Positions 1 to 13,224 of a stretch of DNA of 64,000 nucleotides are shown in pieces. The translations under genes were made by a program, and so were the position numbers. This DNA is from Bolinopsis microptera. Its lineage: Eukaryota > Ctenophora > Tentaculata > Lobata > Bolinopsidae. The notes beneath the pieces are model-generated. The model had not been told where the DNA came from and did no database searches. It was given only the letters and a program-made list of their open reading frames with translations. The stretch covers positions 2,583,096 to 2,647,095 of the forward strand of contig NC_087080.1 in the NCBI RefSeq assembly GCF_026151205.1, read 5' to 3'. The number at the start of each line of letters is the position of its first letter. Position 1 is the stretch's first letter.

Positions 1-84
1 ATAAGTGACGTGAACCGACCCGACGAATCACTTAATGGTCCATAAGAAGGATAGGATGTGACCTGAACTTGAAAATAAGTCAGG

Positions 85-216
85 ATATTTTGTCGCACTA
101 AAGTACGCTACCTGGATAGTAGTGCGACACGTACTGTAGTGCGACAGAGGGTGTTTTTGTCTGACTTCGCACTAGAGTACGTGTCGCACTAGAGTACGTG
201 TCGCACTACAGTACGA
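85..216. repeat. Short direct and inverted repeats of a ~20-bp motif
   Basis: A motif reading GTGTCGCACTAGAGTACG or close variants occurs several times in direct orientation near 165-216. Its reverse complement (CGTACTGTAGTGCGACA) lies near 129-145. The copies could fold into hairpins. This is probably the remnant of a transposable-element end, but no coding part is visible. The stretch 1-1286 otherwise holds only this, the MITE at 470-655 and AT-rich DNA. Confidence 0.6.
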
Positions 217-469
217 TTACCCAAACATGAGTACATAGTATAAATTGATAAGAGAATAAAACTGTGTATAATACTAATATAGTATAGGAGATAAGTATAA
301 GATTTAACGTTTAGGATTATAGGATTAATTTCAAATGTCAGTGAACTTAATTTAACCCTAAATCTACAGCAGCTCTCATCGATCAAATACTCCGTGTTCG
401 GCCAGGTGAATACCCGCGTGTGTGTGACTTGGTGGATTAGTGTAGTGTTATAGAGTCTCATGATTTGAT

Positions 470-655
470 AGTTCTTTCATTCAAATTTCTGATTGTTTTT
501 AATACTTTCAACACTACTGTATAACAAATAATTTAAGAATATGAAATATGAATATGACGTAGAAATTTCGATACGTTATTCAGCTATTTATTTCCATTAA
601 AATCTGTCTTCACTGAGTCTATTCAGAAACAATCAGAAATTTTAATGAAAGAACT
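470..655. mobile_element. MITE with ~30-bp terminal inverted repeats
   Basis: The left end (470-499, beginning AGTTCTTTCATTCAAATTTC) matches the reverse complement of the right end (626-655) at about 28 of 30 positions. The interior is 126 bp, AT-rich and has no coding capacity. A piece of the interior (about 496-543) recurs at 4219-4265, which supports a dispersed family. No clear target-site duplication could be seen. Superfamily unknown. Confidence 0.7.
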
Positions 656-1286
656 GTGTGTGACTTGTCAAGCGCATTTTTCGACGCTTCAATTTCTGAT
701 TTTTATTTGTGAAAATATAAAGTGATGTAAACCAGTTTTCATTGTCGAGCTACTTGCACAATATGTAGCTTACATTGAAGTTTATAATCTCCCCAAAATC
801 ACAGCTCTATGAACTCGTCAGTGTTCAAACTACAGTCACCGATGCCAAAAATGCGGTACTATTATAATATGCACAACGCACACTTCTGGCCTTAACTCTG
901 ATTTATTGATCAAATTTCGTGTGTTGAGTGTCTTCTTTAGTTTGTCTGGTATTATCCGCAATTTATAACTGATTGGATATTCTTTTATCCCGGGTGCTAC
1001 TCCTTATTCATCCTAAATATCATAATTTTTTCTGTTTTAAATTCTCACATAGAATAAATTGCAAATATCCCAGATCAGTTTTGGCAAAATTGGGTGACCC
1101 ATAGTAAAAATGTGTCCTCATCTAACTTGGGTGGACTTTAACCTTCTTTTATTTTGGTACAACTTGTTTAAAAGCACTTTATTTATACATAGTGATGGTG
1201 TGCGTAGTTTATTTAAAAACAAACTACGCAAATTAATAAATTTCATGAAGACTAATTTATTTCTCACCAGACGAAGCTACACGAGC

Positions 1287-2064
1287 ATGGACAGTGGAGT
1301 TCACGACACAGCAGTCAGCCCAATGAACGACATCGCAATACAAACGATAGAAGATACTAAGGCATCAGCAGTACAGTGCTCAATGCTCAACGTATCACAT
1401 TTGCAGTCCATCATGGGAGAAATAGACGCTCAGATTGTTTCAGTAAGGAAGAAATGTTGGATTTAAAGTTGCGACTATAGAATTTTTCCATATTGTTGTA
1501 TTAGCCTGATTTAAATTGAAATTCAATTGCAATTCATCGCAAGCCGTCGTAAATGCGCATGAAAACCACAATGATTTTATAACGATCTAGTCAACATGTG
1601 AAATATGAATCAGTAGTTTTAAGATGGGTTAGAAAGCAGCTTTAAACATATCATTTAAGCATGTAAACCGGATTATATTCAAAGCTACTCTAGATTTCTG
1701 TAGAATAAGCCTATCTAATTTGGATATAATATAGCACAATCTTGGAGCTTTGTATTACCAAATCAGAAGTGTTCACTAAACGATTTCATCGAGAACAAAT
1801 AGAGTTGCTTTCTTGATTTGCGTGCAACTTGTACGAATAAAGTTGTTCTGGGTGTGACTTGTAAGAATGTAAAACAAACTGTTGCAGGTGGACGAGATAA
1901 TCACACAGAACAAAACAAGTCTATCAGTGTTAGATAGTTTATTCGAGAGTGAAGCGGAAGTAGTGGAGGAAGATGATAGCAGCAGTGAAAAAGATAGCAG
2001 CAGTGATGATGAGATGGCAGCAATGAAGACTGCTGCAGTGATAGACGCAGTTTTAGTGTCCTAG
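1287..2064 (+). CDS. Small acidic protein, two exons, function unknown
   Basis: Two exons join cleanly in phase 0: 1287-1442 (ends before GTAAGG) and 1888-2064 (after an acceptor ending GTTGCAG). They give about 110 residues. The start is the ATG at 1287, just after a possible acceptor (TTCTCACCAG ends at 1270), so an upstream 5'-UTR exon is likely. An open frame continues upstream to 1110, but that part looks like intron. The middle (residues about 40-72) could be helical or coiled coil. After it comes an acidic Ser/Asp/Glu run with the repeated motif DSSSEKDSSSDDE, a likely casein-kinase-2 type target (inference). The family was not recognised. The gene is tail-to-tail with the RABL6-like gene, whose stop is only 83 bp away. 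Confidence 0.5.
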
Positions 2065-2146
2065 ATCTGTACAACTGATATTTGATAGGGACAGATTAGA
2101 TGTAAATTAATGAAGAATTATATTTAAAATTAAATTGAAACTTAAG

Positions 2147-4674
<2,528 letters not shown>

Positions 4675-4727
4675 CTGAGAAATAAAATCATTATTATGAG
4701 GTTTATCACCACTTTCGCTAAGAAATT
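4675..4727 (-). repeat. Partial tandem duplication of a splice acceptor and exon start
   Basis: Read on the minus strand, TTTCTTAGCGAAAGTGGTGATAAA (near 4723-4700, given here as two overlapping parts TTTCTTAGCG and AAAGTGGTGATAAA) repeats the true junction TTTCTCAG/TGAAAGTGGTGATAAA of the RABL6 exon that begins at 4674. The upstream copy keeps a TAG acceptor and the first dozen exon bases but then diverges. Confidence 0.65.
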
Positions 4728-5321
4728 AAATCAATATCAGACTTCTATTGATTTATCTAAACAACATAATAAAAGAATTTGACTTGTTGTCAATAAGGGA
4801 CATGTATCAAATGAAAATTAGCGTAAAATTCGACGCGAAAGATCGCGGGTAGATACGAAGCTGTCAAGTGCACGTGATAAAATACTCAAGTTTTAGCAAA
4901 ATTATAGAATCGTAAATGTTTTTCAGGATTGAGCGGTTCAATTTGATGACGAATTAATTCATTATACTGCCCACATGGAAAAGGATAGCTATAGTTTGTT
5001 TGAACGTTTTAACCATGATCGTTGAATAAGGATTAAAATCACAATCTTTTACTTTCGTGAGTAGGTGGGAGAAACGGATTGCCTGTAATAATATCCAAGG
5101 TGGACTTCTTGCCGTTTTTCTAAACAATCTACAACTCAAATTGGTACACCAAACTACTAACTAGATCAAAGCGATATTACCACACCTAAAATACGTCAAC
5201 AGCCCAGAAGCTTCACATCGATACCCTTGTTTTCTTCTTTTTGTAGACAAACAAAATAACTAATAGTTTTCAAGATAATTCGAAAGATTAAGATTAACAC
5301 AACATATTCACATCACCATAA

Positions 5322-7000
5322 TCATAATATCGCTAACTCGGCATTATCACCCTCCCACATAACAGGGCTCGTCCTCAGGCCCATATATTCGCCTGATACC
5401 TGCAACAAATCTTCTGGAGAGTTGAATATAGTTTCGTTTTCAAGGACACACAGAAGCTTAAAGTGAATGTTTGATAATTGGCGGCGTAAGAATGGTAAGC
5501 CCCTATGTTCCTCCCGGCACGCTGTGATAATCTGGAATGTCTGGCCAGGTTCCGTGTACAAGGGAATCTTACACCACCCACTGCCGTCTGACTTCCAATT
5601 CAAAGCGTAAAGGTAAAAACGGAACGACCCTAAATAGACGTTGGAGCTTTGTCTTTTAAGGCTCACTTCAGGGATTTTATCCCGAGATAACTTTACTCTC
5701 ATATCAAGTAGGCGTATGTTAAATTTGAAATTACCAGTTTTCTGGCCAGCAAAAAGATTGATTTCAATTAATTGGTCCCCGAATATAACATTTTCAATAT
5801 TCAAATCAGTTTGTTCAAGAAGGTCACTCATGTCACAAGATGTAGCAAATTCAGCTGCTTCTTGACATTGTGGGGTCCACAGCTTCAGCAAGGTTGCCTC
5901 TTGTATAGACTCTACATATAACTTCAAGGAACATTTCCTGGTATTTCCAGTTAAATTGAGAATAGCTTGCACCAAAACTTTTCCAACAACGTCCAGATTA
6001 TCCGACGATTTGTTCACAGATATCCAAGAAAGAAGACACTCTATCAAACAAAACTGGTCTGATTTATCTCTAAATACTGTGGGAAGCAGCGAAATTTCAT
6101 CAGCTTTGAGAACTTTCCAACTGGAGTACATGCTGCCACTTTCTTTTACGCACGTAAGTGAGTGAACTTTTGCCATTTTCTCGAAAAGTGTTGTCTTGTA
6201 TCTGCTCAGTTGTTTGTATTTTGTGAATGAGATATTATCAAAATCTTCTATCTTCTCGAATAGCTCCTCGAATTGAGAACGGGAACACAAAGACATGGCA
6301 TTCGAAACATCTGAAAAATCCAGGGAATGCAGGAAGATATTATAATTGGATTGATCTATGATTCTCTTGACAAAAGGGAGATGGCCAGGGATAAGATCTT
6401 TGTGCATTAGCAAGGCTATCAGCTCATTTTTATCGCAGACTTCTGACATAATCCACTCATTGCGCTGTCTAGGTCTCTGTACCTCTCATCATCACTATCA
6501 GGGAGGATCATTTTCGGAATGTTTTCACCTAGAAACAGACGGCAAGGCTTGTAAATTTCCTGCATGAATTCCAAATTATCATCATGAAATCTAAAGAAAT
6601 TATAAGCTTTAGCAGCAACCATAGACCCGTTGATAAACGTGCTGATGTAGTCCAAATCCAATGTTTCGAAGTTAAGCATCCAGTCCAATATCTGTCTCCG
6701 TGCTACTGGAATGTCAAAAGCAGTCATGAATTTCAGTATATCTTGAAAGTTATCCAGGGTAATGCTAACTGAGCCACCGTAGAGAATGTTCAGACATTCT
6801 CGTACGTGTTTGTTGTCATCCAGAAAAAGCTCATTATCTTTCATCACGTAATCTCTCAGGACATGGCTGTGTTGGGACAGCAGTATCCCGCTGCACTTGA
6901 TGACCTCAGTTTCCGTCACAACTTTAACTTGGTCGTTGAACATATCGTACTCCAGGAAACTTGTGTAATCAGTGTTGAAATTATCTAGTTTGACAGTCAT
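5322..7000 (-). CDS. BTB/POZ-domain protein, intronless, with an internal -1 frame shift
   Basis: Two long minus-strand frames overlap by 31 bp. The first (7000-6419, 193 aa) starts at an ATG. Residues about 20-110 look like a BTB/POZ domain (VKVVTETEVIKCSGILLSQH, then LNILYGGSVSITLDNFQDIL and FDIPVARRQILDWML). The second (6449-5322, 375 aa) is open to its stop and has ordinary protein composition, ending in a beta-rich region (NVYLGSFRFYLYALNW, HFKLLCVLENETIF). Joining them needs a -1 shift within the overlap, where the sequence GCG ATA AAA ATG offers an A-run. Explanations are a sequencing or assembly indel, a recently broken gene, or programmed frameshifting. A 38-bp intron starting at GTACAG does not restore the frame. 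BTB proteins often act as Cul3 adaptors, but no partner domain was recognised here. Confidence 0.65.
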
Positions 7001-7195
7001 CGCTGCGCTCTTTCTAGTTTCGGCAGAACAAGATCAAGGTGGCTATACAGTTTGAAGCTTCGCAAACAACCGTGCTAAGTCCACAACACACGAGGAAATA
7101 CCGAATAATTCACAAAATAAAGGTTGGGGATAATGCTTGTCATATGATATTATCTTAACGAAGGCTGTGTCATATTACTGTCTACTGAATCACAT

Positions 7196-7258
7196 GTTTT
7201 GAAGTTTAATATCCAGTCCAAAATCTTTCTCCGTGCTACGGGAATGTCAAAAGCAAAT
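7196..7258 (-). pseudogene. Fragment of a second copy of the BTB-domain gene
   Basis: The plus-strand segment TCCAGTCCAAAATCTTTCTC...GGAATGTCAAAAGC closely matches the coding sequence of the BTB gene near 6664-6720 (TCCAGTCCAATATCTGTCTC...GGAATGTCAAAAGC), in the same orientation. Only about 60 bp is preserved. It suggests that the BTB gene belongs to a duplicated family, with this as a decayed relic about 200 bp beyond its start. Confidence 0.6.
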
Positions 7259-8250
7259 GTCAAATTTCTTATTCTGTCGGAGGAGCGAAGATAAGTTCAA
7301 AAATCGAAACACGTACGCTATTTTCATTTCTACACAATAATTTGTAAAATATAAATTGATAGCGGAGGGGCCTAAAAATTACAAAAGGCAAAAAAGGGCA
7401 CTCAGGATATAAATTTGCTTCAATGGTCTTTTCATTAAACGATCAGCATGACAGGCGTTTTATTTGCATTAATTATTAATTATTGCCGCCACATTGCGAT
7501 TATTGAAACCTAAAACATTTACATTACAATTTATGATTGTAGTTGTACCATTGCTACCTACAAAGAATGGATAACAAACTCACTGTTATATTGAATGCCT
7601 TTAGAGAATCTCTTCTGTAAGTTGGGTCCAAGTGTGCTCATGCCGTGCGGCACCGCGGCACCATTACCCGGCACCACAGCACCAGTGCGCGACTGTTCAG
7701 CACCCATTGCAGGAGTCCAGTAACGGGAGGGTTAGTTGGTTTGGACTTTTACATTGCTGACATTCCTACAGTGGAAAGTGTTGTGAGGTAACGGAGTATT
7801 AATGCTAAATTAATTTGTTATTTTCGTCATCATCTGTTAAGAATCTTTAGATGAAATTAATATAAATCTTTGAAAATTATTTGCAATTTTTGCCAACGAT
7901 TGCGAAGAATTTGCGAGAACTGAATGTTACTAGATTCAATCAATGCAATGGTGATGTCTCCCGGCCCCCACCAACTAATACCTCGGTGACTTTAATGAAA
8001 AAGTAAGAGACGCCTCGCTTGATTTATTAGCTTATACAGATGGGTAAGTTGTATAAAACTATCCAAACAATTTAATAATATTATAGCAACAAATTGGCCA
8101 ACAGTTGTGCACAACAGAATAGAAAATGAAATAAATTACAAATACAATGAAATAGAACAAAAGTCGTGTTCTCTAGCTATAGTAAAAAGTTCACAAGATG
8201 CTTTAAATAGATCGTTACATAGAAAACATCACACTCAGGATCACCTTATG
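7259..8250. other. Intergenic, no recognisable gene
   Basis: AT-rich DNA between the BTB gene and the UBOX5-like gene. No coding frame, RNA gene or element end could be supported. A short stretch at 7645-7700 is rich in GGCACC/GCACCA repeats of unknown meaning. Confidence 0.5.
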
Positions 8251-8385
8251 TACCACCTGGTCGATGGTTTTACCACCTGGTCAATGGTTTACCACCTGGT
8301 CACTGGTTTTACCACCTGGTCAATGGTTTTACCACCTGGTCGATGGTTTTACCACCAAGTTTTACCACCAAGTTTTACCACTTGG
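8251..8385. repeat. Minisatellite, ~20-bp unit
   Basis: About five copies of TACCACCTGGTCGATGGTTT (variants CAATGG, CACTGG), followed by two or three shorter TACCACCAAGTTT units. It lies just beyond the stop codon of the UBOX5-like gene, probably in its 3' UTR or downstream flank. Confidence 0.9.
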
Positions 8386-8404
8386 TGACCTGGACCCTGG
8401 TGCT

Positions 8405-11400
8405 CTAAAACAACTCCAACCTCTCCTCATGCCTAGCTATCAACTGCAATGTCCGCTCCACGCTAGATAACCCACTATTCCCTTCATTAGAATCAAGTGT
8501 TACAGTGCTATTACTATTAGAATTAACAGTAACTACTTCAGTATTATCATTATCGTTACTGTTATTTCTCTGATATTTACTGAGACCGGTGGCATCTGTT
8601 TGAGAGTGAAGTGTTGTTTCTGTGTTACTGGTTACATTAGGTGGTGTTGTTGGGTTGCAGGGTTGCTGGAACTTTTTTAGTCTTTTCCGCCGAGTTTGGG
8701 AGGATTTGTCTTCGTCAACACGCATTCTGAGGAATTAAGCTGTCTATTTAAAGCCGTGTGTTAACCGGCGTTATGTGATCATCGACAGATTATGAGATTA
8801 CCGAATAGCCGATTTCGCATCATTATGAATTAAAATTTGAAATCACCATGGTTCGTCTTTTATCTTATCGCCGGCTGTGCACGTTGAGATAAAATGAAAT
8901 ATAAAACCAACTTAAAAATCATGAGTAGCTCTTATCAAGCAGGAATACTTGTCACTTGTCAGTACTCTCTGACTCACCTCTTTGCTTGTTTGTTGAGTAT
9001 CTGTTCGGAAAGAGACACTCCAGAGGAGGAGGCCGCAACACCGACACACCGCCCATAGTGTGGTGACCCCACCCCAGCTGGTGGTGTCCCAACCCCACCA
9101 CCACATTCCTCACGCCACTTGTCTATCCTTTCTGTTAGGGTGGTGTGATGTATTGGCCGGCACTCCGCACTAAACGGCATACCAGTGAATGGGTCTGAAC
9201 TTTCTCGGCCCCATTTTAACCCTGCCGCTGTGTGCTTGTCAACCGTGCTGAAAGTAATGATTTACATGTTGATTCCTCAAATCAGGCTCTCTCTCTGAGC
9301 TACTTGTTTTTCAAGTGGTCACCTCCAACTCGGTTTCATGTAGACTATAATAGAGACTGTCCTCAAGATTATTGATACGTAAACAGACTGCTTAATCTAA
9401 CTTAAATCAAAACAATGGAATATTGTCAATCGTCAGTTTTAGCTACTACATTTTGAAAAGTTTAACTTCCAGTCGACCGCATATTCATAAGTAGTCAACC
9501 TTTTTTGCTTGTTATTGCTCAGTAAGTACTAAACTGTTGCTAGTTTTAATATCTTCATCACTCTTAGAGTAGGAAGTCTTTCATCGCTATCGGCAGCTCC
9601 TTTGCAGTTTGCACTAGCCGAAAGTTTTAACCTTTATATTCGAATAAAACATTTTTAGAGCTCCTACTAAAAGAAGTAGATACACAATGGTTTTCAGTTT
9701 AGTGCATTGTTTTCTCCGATATTACGAATGGAGTATGGCAAGCATCTCCGCCGTTAAAGTGCAGCCATACTCTGGAACGTTCAATCTAAAATTAAAAAGC
9801 TGCATGCTAAACTAGAATTAGATTAGTCGCTTGTTTCGTCTATAGGTATTGCTACTCTTTCGTATCTAGATATGTATTGGTTGCAGCAGTGCTGGCGATG
9901 TTCTTGTGACTTTTCCGTTTTAATGAACCTAAAAATCTGGTAAAAACGTTTTTACCAGGACTCCTGAACGATGGACAACAAAGAGATCTTATTCTTCAGA
10001 AACAATCTCAAACGGACAATTCTCTCCCAGTCCCGGTACCTTTGCCCCAGAAAAAGAGTCCAGCCTGCCACGAAGACCCTCTACACTTCACAAAGCGTAC
10101 CCTTGCTTCCTGGATCTTGTAGGAACATCCTACCAGGCAGTTCGTTACCAAAATCCATCAGTTCAGAAAGTGATGACTTCAAATCTGCCACATCCCTTAC
10201 AACAGAGATCAGCCGGAAGACAGGGTTGGCAAGGAAGTGTCTGAAAGTAACAATACCAACTGCTCGACCATGGTCCTGCTACTCTGATGACAGTTCATTT
10301 CAGTCGTGCTATTCATCAGACAGCAAATCTTGGAATAATCTCAGTCCTGTTTACATAACAAAGCCAAGTCATAGTGTGACGTCATCAAGCCGCCAAGACA
10401 CGTCATCAGAACACCCTGTGACGTCATCAGATCGCCGAAACACTTCATCAGGCCAAATTGTGACGTCATCAGATCGGCGAAACACTTCATCAGGCCAAAT
10501 TGTGACGTCATCAGATCGGCGAAACACTTCATCAGGCCAAATTGTGACGTCATCAGATCGGCGAAACACTTCATCAGGCCAAATTGTGACGTCATCAAAC
10601 TCAAGCACATGGGGAAGTTTTGCGGAGGAAACACCGGACGATTTCAGGGTTAGAAGAGAATCAGAGAAACGGTTATCAGTGGGTTTGGGAGAGGGGAGTG
10701 TTAGATCTGACGACAGTAATCAGCTGGCCAACGTGATATCGGGGGTTTGTTTGCTGGACTCTCTGGAACAAATGAGTAACAGGGGAAACAGGGGGTTACA
10801 ATTTGCAGCTCCTATTAAGGGTGTAAAGTCTGTGTTACACAGACAAATACCTTAGGTGTTCTCTGTTACGCAGATATTCTGTGTTACATCGTGACCGTAT
10901 CGAACCCAGCTGAGGGTTAATTTGATAGAGGAGTGGTGGGAAATGTTTAAGGAGTAAGGAGAACGGTGAAAATGTGGGCCCCGAGACGAGGTTTTATGAA
11001 TGTTAAACGAAGTGAAATACGTGGAGAGATAGTTTAACTTACCTTGAATCGACGACATTGCCACTGGGTAATATTACTGGACATGCCATGACATGTCGGG
11101 TGATGGCATCTAGAAATTCCTCAGGAACAGAAGTTGTACTCGTTGTGCTCTCGGAATGTGAAGTCTCTGATTTAGTTTGAAGTAATGAACAGTGTGGGAT
11201 TATTCTAGCTTTCCTTTCTTGTTGAGATTTTTCCTGTAAAAGAATAAAATTGACGAAAGCCCTTTGTTAAAAAACCCTATTGTTTAAAAAAGTGTATTTA
11301 TGGAATGGAAAACTTTTAAACGGCCGGAAAACAATTGCCGAAACCTCTTGATGCACCTAGTGCACATTTTGAACGATTACCTTTTTGATTTTATCTTTAA

Positions 11401-12857
11401 CATCCTCAACTAACTTTTCGATGTCTTTCCGTGTAATGTTTTCTAAAATGTTAAATGAATACAAATATCTCTGAATATCTTGACACAGTCAAGAAAAGCA
11501 AATGAATCCTCGCACAATCATGAACCAATCAACGACCACACATCCTCATCTCTCTCATGAGTCATAACAATAAAATCGTTAACCCTCCAACGACACATAC
11601 CTCTATTAAGATAAGCCCTGCTCAAAACGCCTACACCCCCAAATATTCTGAGTCCCCTCAAGCACCGGTCCTGTCCCATGGTCTGCACCACAATCCTAAC
11701 ACACTGACACGCCCTGGTGTCACGTGACTCAGATAAAGGGAGGATGGGAGTGTCTCTGGGGAGGTGATGAGAAGAGAGGGTGGAGGAGGAGGATAGGATG
11801 ATGGTAGAGGAGGTTGGGCTGAGCGGACAGGTGGAGATAAGGGACATGGGGAAGGGTCTGGTGGTCTTTGTTACAGCAGGGATGTTCTGAGATACCCACA
11901 CTTGAGCCTGAAATAGCGTTGTAAGAGTGTTAGTATAAATATAAAATAAATAATGTTGTCCTAGGGTACAACTTAAAGTAGTCATTATTAAGACTCAGTA
12001 CTCACTGTGCGGCGAGAGTGGGCTTAAGAGCACTAAGTTATATAATTCAATTCCAAAAAAGTACAATTAAGTCAGTCAAGTATGGATCTATAGCCTATAA
12101 CATTGCATCTAAACATTATCTTGCAAGTTGCACTTCGTATAGCAAAAACTTCAACTGTCAGACACAGCTTCTATGTTGTGGTCTGGCGCTAAACTTATTG
12201 TTGTCTGGCGCTAAACTTGTTGCTTAACTTGAGTTTAAACTACTATTAAAACTGTATTAGCAATCATCTAATTTTAAAATGTATCCGTTTTAACATCTAG
12301 TAGTTGAATATCACCTGGGTGGGTTTCGAAGTGGCTGTAGTGAACTGAACTGTATACAAGGTAACAGGGAAGGGGAATATAACATCAACTGCTATGATAC
12401 CACCAATATACAGGGCCGGCTTGTACCCTGAGTTTGGAAATGTCAAGACATGAAAAAACTTGATGACTCATCAACTACAAAATACAAGTAATGTAACATG
12501 GACAATGCAATAATACATCTCAGTTTTCGACACGTATTTTAAAGTATAAGTAAGTTGGGAATATAGTGCTATGTATTATAATGTACATCACAACAAAAAT
12601 TGAACGCAACAAAAATTGAACGACACGTCAGGTAAATGAAAACTTATGGGAACAGTGGAGGGTGTAAATTTGTCACGTGTCAAAACAAATTTGTTGGCCC
12701 ACCCAATCAGCTTCAAGTCCGGAAAGTTAATAATATTCTAACCTGTATCTCGTTTGTGGGGGTCAGTACTGATAAGGTTGTTTATCACATGAACATCATC
12801 ATCCAGAGCGCTAGCTCTAACAGTAGTTCCAAGCCTTCTATCGCACAAGTCTATCAT
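8405..12857 (-). CDS. UBOX5: RNF37/UBOX5-type U-box E3 ubiquitin ligase
   Basis: Seven minus-strand exons join with matching phases: 12857-12743, 12427-12315, 11907-11601, 11442-11381, 11233-11043, 9247-8978 and 8726-8405, giving 459 aa. The start MIDLCDRRLG matches the family start (human MVINLCLP), and the N-terminal domain contains KPALYIGG and VIFPFPVTLYTVQF. The U-box lies at about 235-305: VPEEFLDAITRHVMACPV, LPSGNVVDSSTVDK across a splice, and SSDPFTGMPFS. It is followed by a Lys/Arg cluster (RKRLKKF) that may be a nuclear localisation signal. U-box proteins recruit E2-ubiquitin; vertebrate RNF37 is nuclear and also has a C-terminal RING finger. That RING is missing here: the protein ends after a Ser/Asn/Thr-rich tail. 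The intron 9248-11042 holds a plus-strand ORF. Confidence 0.9.
9971..10855 (+). CDS. Ser/Thr-rich repeat ORF nested in a UBOX5 intron, function unknown
   Basis: A single uninterrupted 294-codon frame starts with ATG at 9971 and lies antisense within the UBOX5-like intron 9248-11042. The protein is basic at the N terminus (NNLKRT, PRKRVQ). It has a central block of five 14-residue repeats of the type TSSDRRNTSSGQIV, from the 42-bp DNA repeat at 10376-10597, and a non-repetitive C-terminal part (DSLEQMSNRGNRG). No known domain, signal peptide or membrane segment is seen. The non-repeat parts have normal composition and stay open, which favours a real gene, perhaps one exon of it. Part of the antisense frame is also open, but only across the repeat. 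Real protein is likelier than not, but unproven. Confidence 0.5.
   Translation: MDNKEILFFRNNLKRTILSQSRYLCPRKRVQPATKTLYTSQSVPLLPGSCRNILPGSSLPKSISSESDDFKSATSLTTEISRKTGLARKCLKVTIPTARPWSCYSDDSSFQSCYSSDSKSWNNLSPVYITKPSHSVTSSSRQDTSSEHPVTSSDRRNTSSGQIVTSSDRRNTSSGQIVTSSDRRNTSSGQIVTSSDRRNTSSGQIVTSSNSSTWGSFAEETPDDFRVRRESEKRLSVGLGEGSVRSDDSNQLANVISGVCLLDSLEQMSNRGNRGLQFAAPIKGVKSVLHRQIP
10376..10597. repeat. 42-bp tandem repeat carrying TGACGTCA palindromes
   Basis: Five units plus a partial sixth begin at 10376, 10418, 10460, 10502, 10544 and 10586. Each starts GTGACGTCATCA, so the palindrome TGACGTCA (the full consensus CRE/ATF site) occurs six times at exact 42-bp spacing. The first unit is the most diverged (GCCGCCAAGACACG); the last four full units are nearly identical. 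Confidence 0.95.
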
Positions 12858-12938
12858 GTGACAATAGAAAGATACATAGAGTCTTGAAATAAAAGAGTTA
12901 GGGATTTGAAATTCTGGGTTGTCCTGACTTATATTTAA

Positions 12939-12981
12939 CAGTGTACAGTGCACACTGTGTACAATGTACACTGTACACGAC
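12939..12981. repeat. Palindromic GTACA/TGTAC cluster
   Basis: CAGTGTACAGTGCACACTGTG is followed by TACAATGTACACTGTACAC (split here), making overlapping inverted repeats able to form a hairpin. It lies about 85 bp upstream of the UBOX5-like start codon and about 245 bp downstream of the CIAPIN1 stop. Confidence 0.6.
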
Positions 12982-13224
12982 CTCGTGTATGGAATGTGTA
13001 AGGAATGCAGCAATTAAATTTTATAGAAGTTATGGTTAATAAATGCAATGAAACATTGTCTTTTGTGGTATAATGTAATGAAAATTCATCCATATCTTTT
13101 ATCAACACTACAATCTCCATCGATGTTAAACCAGAGAAACTTCAGATAAATAGTTAAGATAAATGAAAGAGCTTGATTACAGTGACTTGCAGCGTATCTG
13201 TGAGGGCGGGATACCGGGTAGTGT

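Noticed and set aside
6427-6472. A 38-bp intron (GTACAG...GTCAG, minus strand) to rejoin the BTB frames
   Set aside because: Removing it leads to an immediate stop instead of the downstream frame.
9323-9339. A possible 17-bp first coding exon (minus strand, ATGAAACCGAGTTGGAG before GTGACC) for the gene at 8405-9247
   Set aside because: It fits by phase, but the exon 9247-8978 joins far better to 11233-11043, completing a U-box with family-specific sequence on both sides of the splice.
10341-10634. Antisense ORFs over the CRE repeat
   Set aside because: They are confined to the repeat and explained by it; the plus frame extends far beyond it.
11518-11985. 155-codon single ORF as a separate gene
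   Set aside because: Its core (11907-11601) is exon 3 of the UBOX5-like gene; the rest is intron read-through.
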